Shown piece by piece: positions 48,651-60,104 of a stretch of 64,000 nucleotides of DNA. The stretch is from the NCBI RefSeq assembly GCF_004799445.1, contig NZ_SSNA01000122.1, positions 1 to 64,000 on the forward strand, in the 5' to 3' direction. The number at the start of each line of letters is the position of its first letter. The first letter of the stretch is position 1. Position numbers and translations under genes: made by a program. The notes beneath the pieces are model-generated. The model was given only the letters and a program-made list of their open reading frames with translations. It did not search any database and was not told where the DNA came from. This stretch comes from Bradyrhizobium sp. Its GTDB lineage: Bacteria; Pseudomonadota; Alphaproteobacteria; Rhizobiales; Xanthobacteraceae.

Positions 48651-49397
48651 ATGACCACGGCGTCGCCCAACATTCTCGTCGTTGAAGACGACCGTGAGAC
48701 GCGGTCGCTGATCGCGAAATACCTGCGCAACAATGCCTGCAACGTGACGACGGCCAATGACGGCAGCGAAATGACCCGGGCGATGGCTGATCACCGCGTC
48801 GATCTGCTGATCCTCGACGTGATGCTGCCGGGCGAAGACGGCCTCAGCCTGTGCCGCAAGGTCCGCGCGGAATCACAGGTGCCGATCATCATGCTCACCG
48901 CGCGCGGCGAGGACGTCGACCGCATTCTCGGCCTTGAGATGGGCGCGGACGACTACCTCGCCAAACCGTTCAATCCACGCGAGTTGCTCGCCCGCATCAA
49001 CGCGGTGCTGCGCCGCCAGGCCGCCGCGCAGACCTTCAGCGCGATCAGCGGCGCGACCGCCCTCACCTTCCAGGGCTGGCGGATCGATTTCAGGCTGCGG
49101 GAGCTGCGCAATCCGGCGGGCGCGCGGGTCGCGATGACAAGCGCCGAATTCGACCTGCTGCGCGCGTTCTGCGAACGGCCGGGCCGCGTGCTGTCGCGCG
49201 ACAGCCTGCTCGATCTCACCCAGGGGCGCAATGCCGGCTCGTTCGAACGCAGCATCGACGTGCTGGTCAGCCGCATCCGGCGCAAGATCGAGCCCGATCC
49301 GCAGGACGCCACCTTGATCAAGACGGTACGCTCCGGCGGCTATATGTTCACTCCAGCGGTCGAGGCGATAACGGTCCCAATCAACGGCCTGTCATGA
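48651..49397 (+). CDS. OmpR/PhoB-type response regulator
   Basis: ILVVEDDRETRSLIAKYL...VDLLILDVMLPGEDGLSLCRKV...MLTARGEDVDRILGLEMGADDYLAKPFNPRELLARI; winged-helix C-terminus. Confidence 0.96.
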   Translation: MTTASPNILVVEDDRETRSLIAKYLRNNACNVTTANDGSEMTRAMADHRVDLLILDVMLPGEDGLSLCRKVRAESQVPIIMLTARGEDVDRILGLEMGADDYLAKPFNPRELLARINAVLRRQAAAQTFSAISGATALTFQGWRIDFRLRELRNPAGARVAMTSAEFDLLRAFCERPGRVLSRDSLLDLTQGRNAGSFERSIDVLVSRIRRKIEPDPQDATLIKTVRSGGYMFTPAVEAITVPINGLS

Positions 49398-50728
49398 AGC
49401 TGCTCGATTTTCTGCATCTGAAGAATATCAGCGGCCAGATCGCGGCCCTGGTGATCGCCTCGATCATCGCCATTCACCTGATCCTCACGGCGATCTTTCT
49501 CGTCAGCCGGCCGGACCAGCCTGATCCGACGATTGATCGCGGTCACGCGCAGTTTGCCGCGGCGGTCCTGCTGCTCGGCGCGGCGCCCGCCGCCGAACGG
49601 CCGCGGCTCTTCGCCGACATCGGCCGCGCATTTCCGAAGCTCGAGATCGAAAGCCTTCCGCCGGGTCCGGTTCCGCCGGCGGGCGATCCGGAGGGCCTCG
49701 ACCTGCGGAGTCTGCACCGACGGCTCGACTCCCGCTACCGGATCTTCCCGCTCGCGCTCGACCAAGACCGCCACAAGGTCGGCATCGCGTTGCCGGACGG
49801 CGCCATGATTTCCGCAAAGGTGCTCCCCGACCTGCGCCGGCCTTCGTTCTGGGCCGGGCCGTGGGTGGTGACATTGCTGTTTGCCATTGTCAGCGTCAGT
49901 CTGCTGGGGCTATGGGCGGCGCGGGCCCTGACGGCGCCGCTGTCTTCGTTCGCGAAGGCCGCCGAAAGCTTCAGCCTGAACGGCGCCGCGGCACCGCTGC
50001 CCGAGCGCGGCCCCGAGGAAATCCGCTCGGTGGCCAAAGCGCTCAACCGGATGCGCGAGCGCATCACAACCCTGATCGACGACCGCACCAGGATGCTGGC
50101 CGCGATCAGCCACGATCTGAGGACCCCGATCACCCGAATGCGGCTGCGCTCCGAATTCATCGAGGACGAGGTGCATCGTGGCCGCATGATGGGCGACCTC
50201 GACCAGATGCGATCGATGCTGGAAGCGGTGCTGTCATTCTTGCGCAACGACCGCAAGCTCGAAGCGATGACGCTGACCGACATCGCCACCACGCTGCAGC
50301 TGGTCACCGACCAGTTCGCGGATATGGGGCACAGGGTCGCCTACGATGGTCCGGAACACGCCATGGCGATCGTGCGGCCGGACGATCTCAGCCGCAGCGT
50401 CACCAACCTGGTGGAGAACTCGGTCAGGTTCGGCGCGATGGCCACGATTCGTCTCAGAGCGTCGCCCGACACCGTGACGATCGAGGTCGAAGACGATGGT
50501 CCCGGCATTTCCGATGCCCGCAAGGAGGTGATGCTGGAGCCATTCGTGCGCGGCGACGATGCCCGGAACATGGATGAAACCGCGGGCTTCGGTCTCGGCC
50601 TTTCAATCGCGCGCGCCATTGTGCTGGCGCATGGCGGCAAGCTTTCCCTCAACGACCGTGCGCCGCATGGATTGATCGTTTGCATTCAATTGCCGGTTCG
50701 CCAGCCAAACCGGCAGTCGGCCGCGTGA
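49394..50728 (+). CDS. Sensor histidine kinase (EnvZ-like, HAMP)
   Basis: MLAAISHDLRTPITRMRLRSEFIED H-box; NLVENSVRFG; EVEDDGPGISD; GFGLGLSIARAIVLAHGG. Confidence 0.95.
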   Translation: MKLLDFLHLKNISGQIAALVIASIIAIHLILTAIFLVSRPDQPDPTIDRGHAQFAAAVLLLGAAPAAERPRLFADIGRAFPKLEIESLPPGPVPPAGDPEGLDLRSLHRRLDSRYRIFPLALDQDRHKVGIALPDGAMISAKVLPDLRRPSFWAGPWVVTLLFAIVSVSLLGLWAARALTAPLSSFAKAAESFSLNGAAAPLPERGPEEIRSVAKALNRMRERITTLIDDRTRMLAAISHDLRTPITRMRLRSEFIEDEVHRGRMMGDLDQMRSMLEAVLSFLRNDRKLEAMTLTDIATTLQLVTDQFADMGHRVAYDGPEHAMAIVRPDDLSRSVTNLVENSVRFGAMATIRLRASPDTVTIEVEDDGPGISDARKEVMLEPFVRGDDARNMDETAGFGLGLSIARAIVLAHGGKLSLNDRAPHGLIVCIQLPVRQPNRQSAA

Positions 50729-50800
50729 GTTAGCAAGACTTTATGTTTGACGCGATTTCTTCACGCTAACCGGTGCCCACTTCGCTTGAAAACGCTATGG

Positions 50801-51001
50801 CTACGCCGCCAGCGCTTCCCGGTTCGGTTCCGACTGATCGAAAAAGGCCACCGCCTCGAAGCGGTAGTCGCAGGCCCGGCAGCGCCAGAGATAGGAGGTG
50901 CGGCGAGGTCCGGCCTCAACCCATTCCGGGACGGCGATCGGCTTGCCGCATTGGGCACAGGGATTTTCCCGCGGCAGGGAGCCGAAGTCTGTTGTGGCCA
51001 T
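50801..51001 (-). CDS. Small zinc-ribbon protein
   Basis: MATTDFGSLPRENPCAQCGKPIAVPEWVEAGPRRTSYLWRCRACDYRFEAVAFF; CxxC...CxxC. Confidence 0.75.
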   Translation of the reverse strand: MATTDFGSLPRENPCAQCGKPIAVPEWVEAGPRRTSYLWRCRACDYRFEAVAFFDQSEPNREALAA

Positions 51002-51180
51002 GGCGCATCTCCCCTTTTTATGTCTGACGAATTTTTTATGTCTGATGAATTGGACAGGATGGCTGCCGGATACCCACGCCCCGACGCGCGAGCATTTTGA
51101 AAGAGCAATGAGTCGTTTGAGTGGCGAAGCAATCGCTGCGAGCGGCGCCGCAACTAGCGCGTTCCACAATGGCGGCTGAG

Positions 51181-52674
51181 CTACTTCGCCTTCGGATCCA
51201 CCGCCGGCTCGATGGTATGCATCGCGTCCGGTTTGCGGACATGAATGGTGGCGATGTCGTCGGCGTACAGCTTCTGCCAGCCGTCGATGTGATCCAGCAG
51301 CTTGTTCGCGGCACTCTGCGTCCGCATCAGTGTCGCCTCGATCTTGTATTCCTCCAGCAGCCGGAACAGATTTTCGGGCTTGCTCAGGCCGCTGGCCGCG
51401 TCGTGGTCGACAAAGAACTTCTCGCCATAGAGTTCGGTGCGCCCGTCGATGAACGGCGCAACCCCGCTGGCGATCAGATAGCCGCCGAAATCATAATCGT
51501 TGAGCACCCGCGACAGATTCAGTTTCTTCAGCGCGGCCACCGCCGCGACCGGCGAATTGCCGGTGTACGGCACAAAGCGATGCACCGACGCAAAGGCCAG
51601 TGTTCCCGTCACCAGCGCGACCGCGACGGCGGCGAACAACACGCCGCGCGCCGGCATCGCCGCGCCTGCATTGGCAACGTCGGCGCCGCCGATCTGCCGC
51701 GCCAGCGGGGCGGCGAGAATCATCGGCGCCAGCAGCGCCAGGATCTCGGCCGCGCGTCCCTGGGCGAGCGCCATGTGCAGCAGACCGAGCAGCATCGCAA
51801 TGCGCAGCGGCGGCAATTTGACGCCGCGAAACAGCGCAAGTCCGATTGCAGCGAGCAGGCAGATCTCGAACGGACGGATGGTTCCGAAATCCGCCGGCTG
51901 CCATTCCCGGATCAGCGGCAGCGCGCTGCCGAGCGCCAGGATTTTCTGCGCGGCCAGCAGCGAGTTCCAGCCATAGGGCGTGCAGCAACCTGCGATCAAC
52001 GCCAGGGCCGCGAATGCCGCCCATCGCAGCGCCAGCGACTTGCGCGACGCCGCATCCGCGTTCACGACCGCATCGAGCGCGATCGGCACGATCAGCACCA
52101 AACCGAAGACAAAACCGCCGTGCAGATTGGCCCACAGCGCCATCCATACCACCGACCAGAACGAAGGCACCCCGTGCCGATCCGCGGCGGCGACCAGTGA
52201 GCCGACCCACAGCACCATCAGCGGCAAGGCCAGCACATGCGGCCGCGCCAATGCATGCGGTACGATCAGTGCCAGCGCCGCGGCGACGAATACCAGCGCA
52301 TGGCTTTCGCTCAACTGCCGGCCAAGGAATTTCGTCAGCAACGCGAAGGTCGCCGCCAGCGCCGCGGCGGCCAGCACCACCGGCCCGCTCCAGCCCGCAA
52401 CGGCAAAGGCCTTGGCGTACAGCACCTGCGCCAGCCACTGCGTCGAAATCCAGGGCTGGCCGCGCATGGTGAAGGAAAACACGTCGGTTTCCGGCACCGC
52501 GCGATGGTCCAAAATCCACTGGCCCAGCGTGACCTGCCACAGCGTATCGGGGTCGATCAGCAGCCGGTTTCCGCCCAGCAGGAACAGCGCATAGACAAAG
52601 ACGCCAACCCATAGCGGCATCAGCCCGCGCAGCGGGCTTGCCTCCTCGGCGGTGCGGGTAACGAACAGGGTCAT
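51181..52674 (-). CDS. Polytopic membrane protein, glycosyltransferase-C-like
   Basis: NRLLIDPDTLWQVTLGQWILDHRAVPETDVFSFTMRGQPWISTQWLAQVLYAKAFA; many TM helices; soluble C-terminus. Confidence 0.75.
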   Translation of the reverse strand: MTLFVTRTAEEASPLRGLMPLWVGVFVYALFLLGGNRLLIDPDTLWQVTLGQWILDHRAVPETDVFSFTMRGQPWISTQWLAQVLYAKAFAVAGWSGPVVLAAAALAATFALLTKFLGRQLSESHALVFVAAALALIVPHALARPHVLALPLMVLWVGSLVAAADRHGVPSFWSVVWMALWANLHGGFVFGLVLIVPIALDAVVNADAASRKSLALRWAAFAALALIAGCCTPYGWNSLLAAQKILALGSALPLIREWQPADFGTIRPFEICLLAAIGLALFRGVKLPPLRIAMLLGLLHMALAQGRAAEILALLAPMILAAPLARQIGGADVANAGAAMPARGVLFAAVAVALVTGTLAFASVHRFVPYTGNSPVAAVAALKKLNLSRVLNDYDFGGYLIASGVAPFIDGRTELYGEKFFVDHDAASGLSKPENLFRLLEEYKIEATLMRTQSAANKLLDHIDGWQKLYADDIATIHVRKPDAMHTIEPAVDPKAK

Positions 52675-52881
52675 CGGCGCGGCCTGGGATTTCCGGGATT
52701 TTCGGGCCGATCGAAGCACGCCAGTGCATAATTCCCGGTAAATCGGCCACCGCCGGATGGGGCAAAAGCCCGAGAAAGCCGGATTTTCGCCACATCGGCG
52801 CACCACACGAGCGCAACAATCGGCGCCTTCAGGCGTTCAACCGTGCGCCAGCCCATGCGCGCCCCCCCGAGGCCCTCTGCC

Positions 52882-53331
52882 ATGAAGCGTCTGTTAACCC
52901 TCGCCTGTCTCGCCGCCATGGCGGCGCTGGCCGCTCCGCAAACCGCCCGCGCCCAGCGCGCCGACTATAACGAGCTGGTCGCCAGGCACGCCCAGGCCAA
53001 CGGGCTGCCGGAGGCCCTGGTGCATCGGGTGATCGTGCGCGAAAGCCGCTATCAGCCTCACCTCGTCGGGCGCGGCGGCACCATCGGCCTGATGCAGATC
53101 AAGCTCGCCACCGCGCGCAGCCTTGGCTACACCGGTTCGGCCGAAGGCCTGCGCGATCCCGACACCAATCTCACCTATGCGGTGAAATATCTCGCCGGCG
53201 CCTACCGCGCCGCAAATGGCGATCACGCCCGGGCCGTGCATTATTACGCCAGCGGCTATTACAAGGCCGCCAAGCACCAGCGCCTCAGATCACCCATCGA
53301 GGCCAAGGCGGAACAGGTTCCCACCCGCTAG
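52882..53331 (+). CDS. Lytic transglycosylase (SLT domain)
   Basis: ANGLPEALVHRVIVRESRYQPHLVGRGGTIGLMQIKLATARSLGYTGSAEGLRDPDTNLTYAVKYLAGAYR. Confidence 0.95.
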   Translation: MKRLLTLACLAAMAALAAPQTARAQRADYNELVARHAQANGLPEALVHRVIVRESRYQPHLVGRGGTIGLMQIKLATARSLGYTGSAEGLRDPDTNLTYAVKYLAGAYRAANGDHARAVHYYASGYYKAAKHQRLRSPIEAKAEQVPTR

Positions 53332-53388
53332 ACCGGTGCAAACCGGGGCCGCCCGCGTTGACACTCCCCGCCATCGGCCTACATTAGT

Positions 53389-53512
53389 CCTGTTCCGAGG
53401 GGAGCTCCGATGAGGAGCTGAGAGACCGCACGCTCAAGTCCTTGTTCGCAAGGGATGCGAGACCGCGGTGACCCTTTGAACCTGATCCGGGTCATGCCGG
53501 CGAAGGGACAGG
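53389..53512 (+). promoter_or_regulatory. TPP riboswitch
   Basis: CCTGTTCCGAGGGGAGCTCCGATGAGGAGCTGAGAG...GACCGCGGTGACCCTTTGAACCTGATCCGGGTCATGCCGGCGAAGGGACAGG; P1 CCTGTTCC/GGGACAGG; upstream of thiO. Confidence 0.97.
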
Positions 53513-53513
53513 G

Positions 53514-54554
53514 ATGTACCAGAGTTCGATACCACAGCGCGGGCATTTGCCCGTCGCGCCCCGAGGGGAATCTCCCGTTTCGGTCATCGGCGCCGGCATT
53601 GCCGGCGCATGGCAGGCGCTGTTGTTCGCGCAGGCCGGCCATCCCGTGACGCTGCACGAACGCAGCGACCAGGCGATGATGCTCTCCACCAGTCACTGGG
53701 CCGGCGGCATGCTGGCGCCCTATTGCGAAAGCGAGGTCGCCGAGCCGATCATCAGCCGGCTCGGCCTGCGCGCGCTCGATCTGTGGCGCCGCGAATTGCC
53801 GGACACGCCGTTCAACGGCTCGCTGGTGGTGGCGCATGCGCGCGACCGCGGCGACTTCGAACGTTTTGCGAAACGGACCTCGGGCCACCGCCGGCTCGAC
53901 GCGCGCGGGCTCGCCGAGCTCGAGCCCTCGCTGGAGGGACGTTTCCGCGACGCGCTGTTCTTTGCCGACGAAGGCCATGTCGAGCCGCGCCGGGTGCTGC
54001 CGAAACTGCACGAGCGGATCGTCGCCGCCGGCGGCACCATCAAATTCAACAGCGAGCCGGGGCCGGATGATATCGAGGGCATCGTGATCGACTGCCGCGG
54101 GCTTTCCGCGCGCGACACGCAAAGCGAATTGCGCGGCGTCAAGGGCGAGCTGATCCTGATCGAGACCGATGAGGTGAAACTGGCGCGGCCGGTGCGGCTG
54201 ATCCATCCGCGCTGGCCGCTCTATGTAATTCCGCGCGAGGACAATCTGTTCATGCTGGGCGCCACCTCGATCGAGGCCGAGGATACCGGCGTCAGCGTGC
54301 GCTCGGCGCTGGAGCTGCTGGGCGCGGCCTATGCGGTGCATCCGGCATTCGCCGAAGCCCGCATCGTCGAATTCGGCTCGGGCTTGCGGCCGGCGTTTCC
54401 CGACAATCTGCCGCGCATCTGTATCGCCAACAACCGCATTTCGGTCAACGGCCTCTATCGCCACGGTTTCCTGATCGCGCCGACGCTGGCGGAGCTGACG
54501 CTCGCCTATGTCGACCAGGGGCGGATCGACAACGAGGTGATGCAATGCGTGTGA
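53514..54554 (+). CDS. thiO: Glycine oxidase ThiO
   Basis: VSVIGAGIAGAWQALLFAQAGHPVTLHERS (FAD-binding); thi operon position. Confidence 0.93.
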   Translation: MYQSSIPQRGHLPVAPRGESPVSVIGAGIAGAWQALLFAQAGHPVTLHERSDQAMMLSTSHWAGGMLAPYCESEVAEPIISRLGLRALDLWRRELPDTPFNGSLVVAHARDRGDFERFAKRTSGHRRLDARGLAELEPSLEGRFRDALFFADEGHVEPRRVLPKLHERIVAAGGTIKFNSEPGPDDIEGIVIDCRGLSARDTQSELRGVKGELILIETDEVKLARPVRLIHPRWPLYVIPREDNLFMLGATSIEAEDTGVSVRSALELLGAAYAVHPAFAEARIVEFGSGLRPAFPDNLPRICIANNRISVNGLYRHGFLIAPTLAELTLAYVDQGRIDNEVMQCV

Positions 54555-54742
54555 TCGTCAACGGCGAGCCGAGGGAAGTCGCCTCGACCAGCGTCGACGC
54601 GCTGCTCGGCGAGCTCGAATATGACGGCACGCATTTTGCGATCGCGGTGAATTACGACGTGCTGCCGAAGAGCCGTTGGGCCGAGACCGCGCTGAAGACC
54701 GGCGACGAGATCGAGATCATCACGCCGCGGCAGGGAGGGTGA
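54545..54742 (+). CDS. thiS: Sulfur carrier protein ThiS
   Basis: 65 aa, C-terminal EIITPRQGG (GG end). Confidence 0.95.
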   Translation: MRVIVNGEPREVASTSVDALLGELEYDGTHFAIAVNYDVLPKSRWAETALKTGDEIEIITPRQGG

Positions 54743-54770
54743 TGGGATGATGTATGCTGCAAGAAATTCC

Positions 54771-54880
54771 GCCGTCATCCTGAGGCGCGAGCCGTTTTCG
54801 GCGAGCCTCGAAGGATGGCCACGTCCCACATCCCTGTCATCCTTCGAGGCGCGCAAGGGCGCGCACCTCAGGATGACGGC
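54771..54880. repeat. Palindromic interspersed repeat family C, copy 1 (in the thiS-thiG gap)
   Basis: GCCGTCATCCTGAGGCGCG...CCTCGAAGGATGG...CATCCTTCGAGG...CGCACCTCAGGATGACGGC. Confidence 0.92.
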
Positions 54881-54912
54881 CGCGGCGTGCGGCAAGCAAG
54901 GACGCTGAAACC

Positions 54913-55695
54913 ATGCTGAAACTCTACGACCGCGAATTCACCTCGCGCCTTTTGGTCGGCAGCGCGCTGTATCCGTCGCCGGCGATCATGCAGGGCGCGA
55001 TCCGCGCCTCCGGCGCCGAGATCGTCACGGTGTCGCTGCGGCGCGAATCCGCCGGCGGCAAGACCGGCGACGCGTTCTGGTCCTTGATCCGCGAACTCGG
55101 CGTCACGGTGCTGCCCAACACCGCCGGCTGCCGCAGCGTGCGCGAGGCGGTGACCACCGCGAAACTCGCGCGCGAACTGTTCGCGACCTCCTGGATCAAG
55201 CTGGAGGTGATCGCCGACAACGACACGCTGCAGCCCGATGTGGTCGGCCTGGTCGAGGCCGCGGATATTCTGATCAAGGACGGCTTCGACGTGTTTCCCT
55301 ATTGCACCGAAGACCTTTCCGTCGCGCTGCGGCTGGTCGACGCCGGCTGCAAGGTGGTGATGCCGTGGGCGGCGCCGATCGGCAGCGCCAAGGGCATCAT
55401 CAACCCCGATGCGCTGAAATTGTTGCGTGACCGCCTGCCGGATATCACGCTGGTGGTCGATGCTGGATTGGGCGCGCCGAGCCATGCCGCGCAGGCGCTC
55501 GAACTCGGCTATGACGCCGTGCTGCTCAACACCGCGATCGCCAAAGCGGCCGATCCGATCGCGATGGCGACCGCGTTTCGCGGCGGCGTCGAGGCCGGCC
55601 GCGCCGCCTATCAGGCCGGGCTGATGGAAGCCCGCGATTTTGCCTCCCCTTCAACCCCTGTCGTTGGGACCCCGTTCTGGCATGCCGTATCCTGA
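54913..55695 (+). CDS. thiG: Thiazole synthase
   Basis: [45 protein letters not shown]...[15 protein letters not shown]. Confidence 0.97.
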   Translation: MLKLYDREFTSRLLVGSALYPSPAIMQGAIRASGAEIVTVSLRRESAGGKTGDAFWSLIRELGVTVLPNTAGCRSVREAVTTAKLARELFATSWIKLEVIADNDTLQPDVVGLVEAADILIKDGFDVFPYCTEDLSVALRLVDAGCKVVMPWAAPIGSAKGIINPDALKLLRDRLPDITLVVDAGLGAPSHAAQALELGYDAVLLNTAIAKAADPIAMATAFRGGVEAGRAAYQAGLMEARDFASPSTPVVGTPFWHAVS

Positions 55696-56290
55696 TCGAT
55701 TCTATCCTGTGGTCGACAGCGTCGCCTGGGTGGCGCGGCTGGCGCTGCTCGGCGCCGGCACGATCCAGCTGCGCGCCAAGAATCTCGGCGACGCCGACGC
55801 GCTGCAGACGGTCAAGGACGCGCTGGAGGTCATCAAGGGCACGGCCGCCAAACTCGTGGTCAATGATTACTGGCGCGCGGCGATCGCGGCCGGCGCCAAA
55901 CATCTGCATCTCGGCCAGGAAGACCTGGCGGACGCCGACCTCAAGGCGATCCGCGACGCCGGCCTGACGCTCGGCATCTCCACCCATGACGACGACGAAC
56001 TGGAAACCGCGCTGCGCGCCAAGCCGGATTACGTCGCGCTCGGCCCGATCTTCCCGACCACGCTGAAGTCGATGCGCTTCGCGCCGCAGGGCATCCCGAA
56101 GATCAGCCAATGGAAGCAGCGCATCGGCACGCTGCCGCTGGTCGCGATCGGCGGCATCAAGCTCGAACAGGCCCGCGAGATCTTCGCCGCCGGCGCCGAC
56201 TCGATCGCCGTGGTCAGCGACGTGACGCAAAACCCCGAGCCCGACGCGCGAGTGCGCGCCTGGCTCAGTATGAACGCGGAGGCCGCGTGA
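55682..56290 (+). CDS. thiE: Thiamine phosphate synthase
   Basis: [35 protein letters not shown]...HLGQEDL...[14 protein letters not shown]; 14-nt overlap with thiG. Confidence 0.95.
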   Translation: MPYPDRFYPVVDSVAWVARLALLGAGTIQLRAKNLGDADALQTVKDALEVIKGTAAKLVVNDYWRAAIAAGAKHLHLGQEDLADADLKAIRDAGLTLGISTHDDDELETALRAKPDYVALGPIFPTTLKSMRFAPQGIPKISQWKQRIGTLPLVAIGGIKLEQAREIFAAGADSIAVVSDVTQNPEPDARVRAWLSMNAEAA

Positions 56291-56312
56291 TGATGATTTC
56301 GAAATCAAAGCG

Positions 56313-56402
56313 GCCGTCATTGCGAGCGCAGCGAAGCAATCCATATCCCACCAGCGGCACAAGGCTGGATTGCTTCGTCGCTTACGCTCCTCGCAATGAC
56401 GG
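56313..56402. repeat. Palindromic interspersed repeat family D, copy 1 (in the thiE-thiC gap)
   Basis: GCCGTCATTGCGAGCGCAGCGAAGCAATCCA...TGGATTGCTTCGTCGCTTACGCTCCTCGCAATGACGG. Confidence 0.92.
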
Positions 56403-56466
56403 AAGAGAGACCATCGGACTTCCGGATCGGTTCGCTTCGCGGACCGTCCGAAATGACAACAATTAA

Positions 56467-58377
<1,911 letters not shown>

Positions 58378-58432
58378 ACCCTACTCTCTCCTCGTCGTGC
58401 CCGCGCTTGACCCGGGCATCCATCAGAAAATG

Positions 58433-58467
58433 AAAAGGCCGGGGGCGAAAGCCCGGCCTTTTTTTGC
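58433..58467 (+). terminator. Rho-independent terminator of thiC / thi operon
   Basis: AAAAGGCCGGGGGCGAAAGCCCGGCCTTTTTTTG. Confidence 0.85.
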
Positions 58468-58602
58468 TCCCTACACGAATAGGCATGGTCCCCGGTCTGC
58501 CTTTCTAGGTCATGTTGAATGATTTCTTTGGGACATATACGGAGCTTATGTCTTCCTGTTTGAAGCCGGAATGCAGTATCTTAGTGCCTCGGGGAGCCTC
58601 AT

Positions 58603-59256
58603 ATGAAATGTCCACATTGTACTGTCACCATTCATGCCGGTTGGGTGATGTCCCCTGTCTTGAGACATGGTCATGTTACAGCCTGGCGAGTTAATTTCAT
58701 GACTTGTCCCGAATGTAGTGCAGACATATTGCAACTTGGTAAGGGTGCTGCCGGAAATCTTAATTCTCCGACTTCAGATTGGTATCAAATTTTTCCAACA
58801 GGCTCTAATCGCGGACCGGTGTCCAAAGAGGTGCCAACTGATATTGCAGCAGATTACACCGAAGCTGCCCTCGTACTACCGCTTAGCCCAAAGGCATCAG
58901 CTGCTCTTTCACGACGATGCCTTCAATCGGTCTTACGGCACGCTGGTTATGCCCAGAAGGACTTGTCGCAGCAGATTGACGCAGCTTTGGCTGAACAAGA
59001 TGCTAGAAAGGCTCTTCCGACCGGCGTGCATTCCATCTTGGATTTAATCCGAAACTTTGGAAATTTTTCCGCGCATAAAATAACCGATCAGACTACTTTG
59101 CAAGTCATCGACGTTGAGCCGCATGAAGCAGAATACTGTCTCGACACTCTCGACGCTGTCTTCGACCACTATTATGTGAAGCCAGCACAGGCAAAAGCAA
59201 TGAAAGATGCGCTCAATGCGAAACTGGCTGCTGCTAAAAAGCCTCCTGCAAAGTGA
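58603..59256 (+). CDS. DUF4145-like protein with N-terminal zinc ribbon
   Basis: CPHC...CPEC; YTEAALVLPLSPKASAALSRRCLQSVLRHAGYAQKDLSQQIDAAL...GVHSILDLIRNFGNFSAHKITDQTTLQVIDVEPHEAEYCLDTLDAVFDHYYV; AT-richer than flanks. Confidence 0.8.
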   Translation: MKCPHCTVTIHAGWVMSPVLRHGHVTAWRVNFMTCPECSADILQLGKGAAGNLNSPTSDWYQIFPTGSNRGPVSKEVPTDIAADYTEAALVLPLSPKASAALSRRCLQSVLRHAGYAQKDLSQQIDAALAEQDARKALPTGVHSILDLIRNFGNFSAHKITDQTTLQVIDVEPHEAEYCLDTLDAVFDHYYVKPAQAKAMKDALNAKLAAAKKPPAK

Positions 59257-59367
59257 TCGTTTACGTCCGCCTTAAACCCGCTTGTCACCAACTCATAGCC
59301 CCTAGGTCGAATTGGCGAAGCGTAATCCGCCATTTCCATTCCGCCTCACGAAAAGGGCGCGCACGAG

Positions 59368-59865
59368 TTGGAAAAACTTCCCGACCAATTGCAGAATGGT
59401 CTGAGACTGGTCTTCGTCGGCACCGCTGCCGGACATCGGTCGGCCGACTTGGGTCATTACTATGCGCATTCCGGCAATCGCTTCTGGCGCACGCTCCACG
59501 AGGTCGGCATCACGCCGCGGCGATACGAGCCGCATGAATTTCGGACGTTGTTGAAGATCGGAATTGGCTTCACCGATCTTTGCAAATCAGGCTCGGGAAT
59601 GGATCATCAGGCCCTCGCTTTTCCAATCGACGTTTCGGCTTTCCGGGAAAAGATGCGGCAGTACCGGCCGAAGACGATCGCCTTCACGAGCAAGAAGGCC
59701 GCGAGCCTTTTCTATGGAAGACCCACCAAGGCGGTGGCACTCGGCCAACAACCGCCGCTGGACGACTTCCCGACTGTGTTCGTTCTGGCCTCGCCGTCCG
59801 GCGCCGCCTCGGGTCACTGGTCGGTACAGCCATGGCAGGAACTGGCGGATTCGATCAGCGCGTAG
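59368..59865 (+). CDS. MUG/TDG-like uracil-DNA glycosylase superfamily protein
   Basis: LRLVFVGTAAGHRSADLGHYYAHSGNRFWRTLHEVGITPRRYEPHEFRTLLKIGIGFTDLCK...VLASPSGAASGHW. Confidence 0.85.
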   Translation: MEKLPDQLQNGLRLVFVGTAAGHRSADLGHYYAHSGNRFWRTLHEVGITPRRYEPHEFRTLLKIGIGFTDLCKSGSGMDHQALAFPIDVSAFREKMRQYRPKTIAFTSKKAASLFYGRPTKAVALGQQPPLDDFPTVFVLASPSGAASGHWSVQPWQELADSISA

Positions 59866-59926
59866 GGCCATGGGATAGGTTGAGCCCGAAACCCATCGCG
59901 TGTCTTGATGGCCTGATTCCGAAAAC

Positions 59927-60070
59927 TCCGATGTCGTCCCGGGCAAGCGAAAGCGCGACCCGGGACCCATAACCACCGGCCGTAGTTGTTTGGGCACGCC
60001 GGGGCTCCAGCTTCGCGCAACAACAATGCCCGTGGTTATGGGTCCCTGCTTTCGCAGGGACGACACTGAG
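59927..60070. repeat. Palindromic interspersed repeat family E, copy 1
   Basis: ACTCCGATGTCGTCCCGGGCAAGCGAAAGCGCGACCCGGGACCCATAACCACCGGCCG...GTGGTTATGGGTCCCTGCTTTCGCAGGGACGAC. Confidence 0.93.
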
Positions 60071-60104
60071 GTAGCCAGCGTAGCCGGACGAGCGTAGCGA
60101 CATC

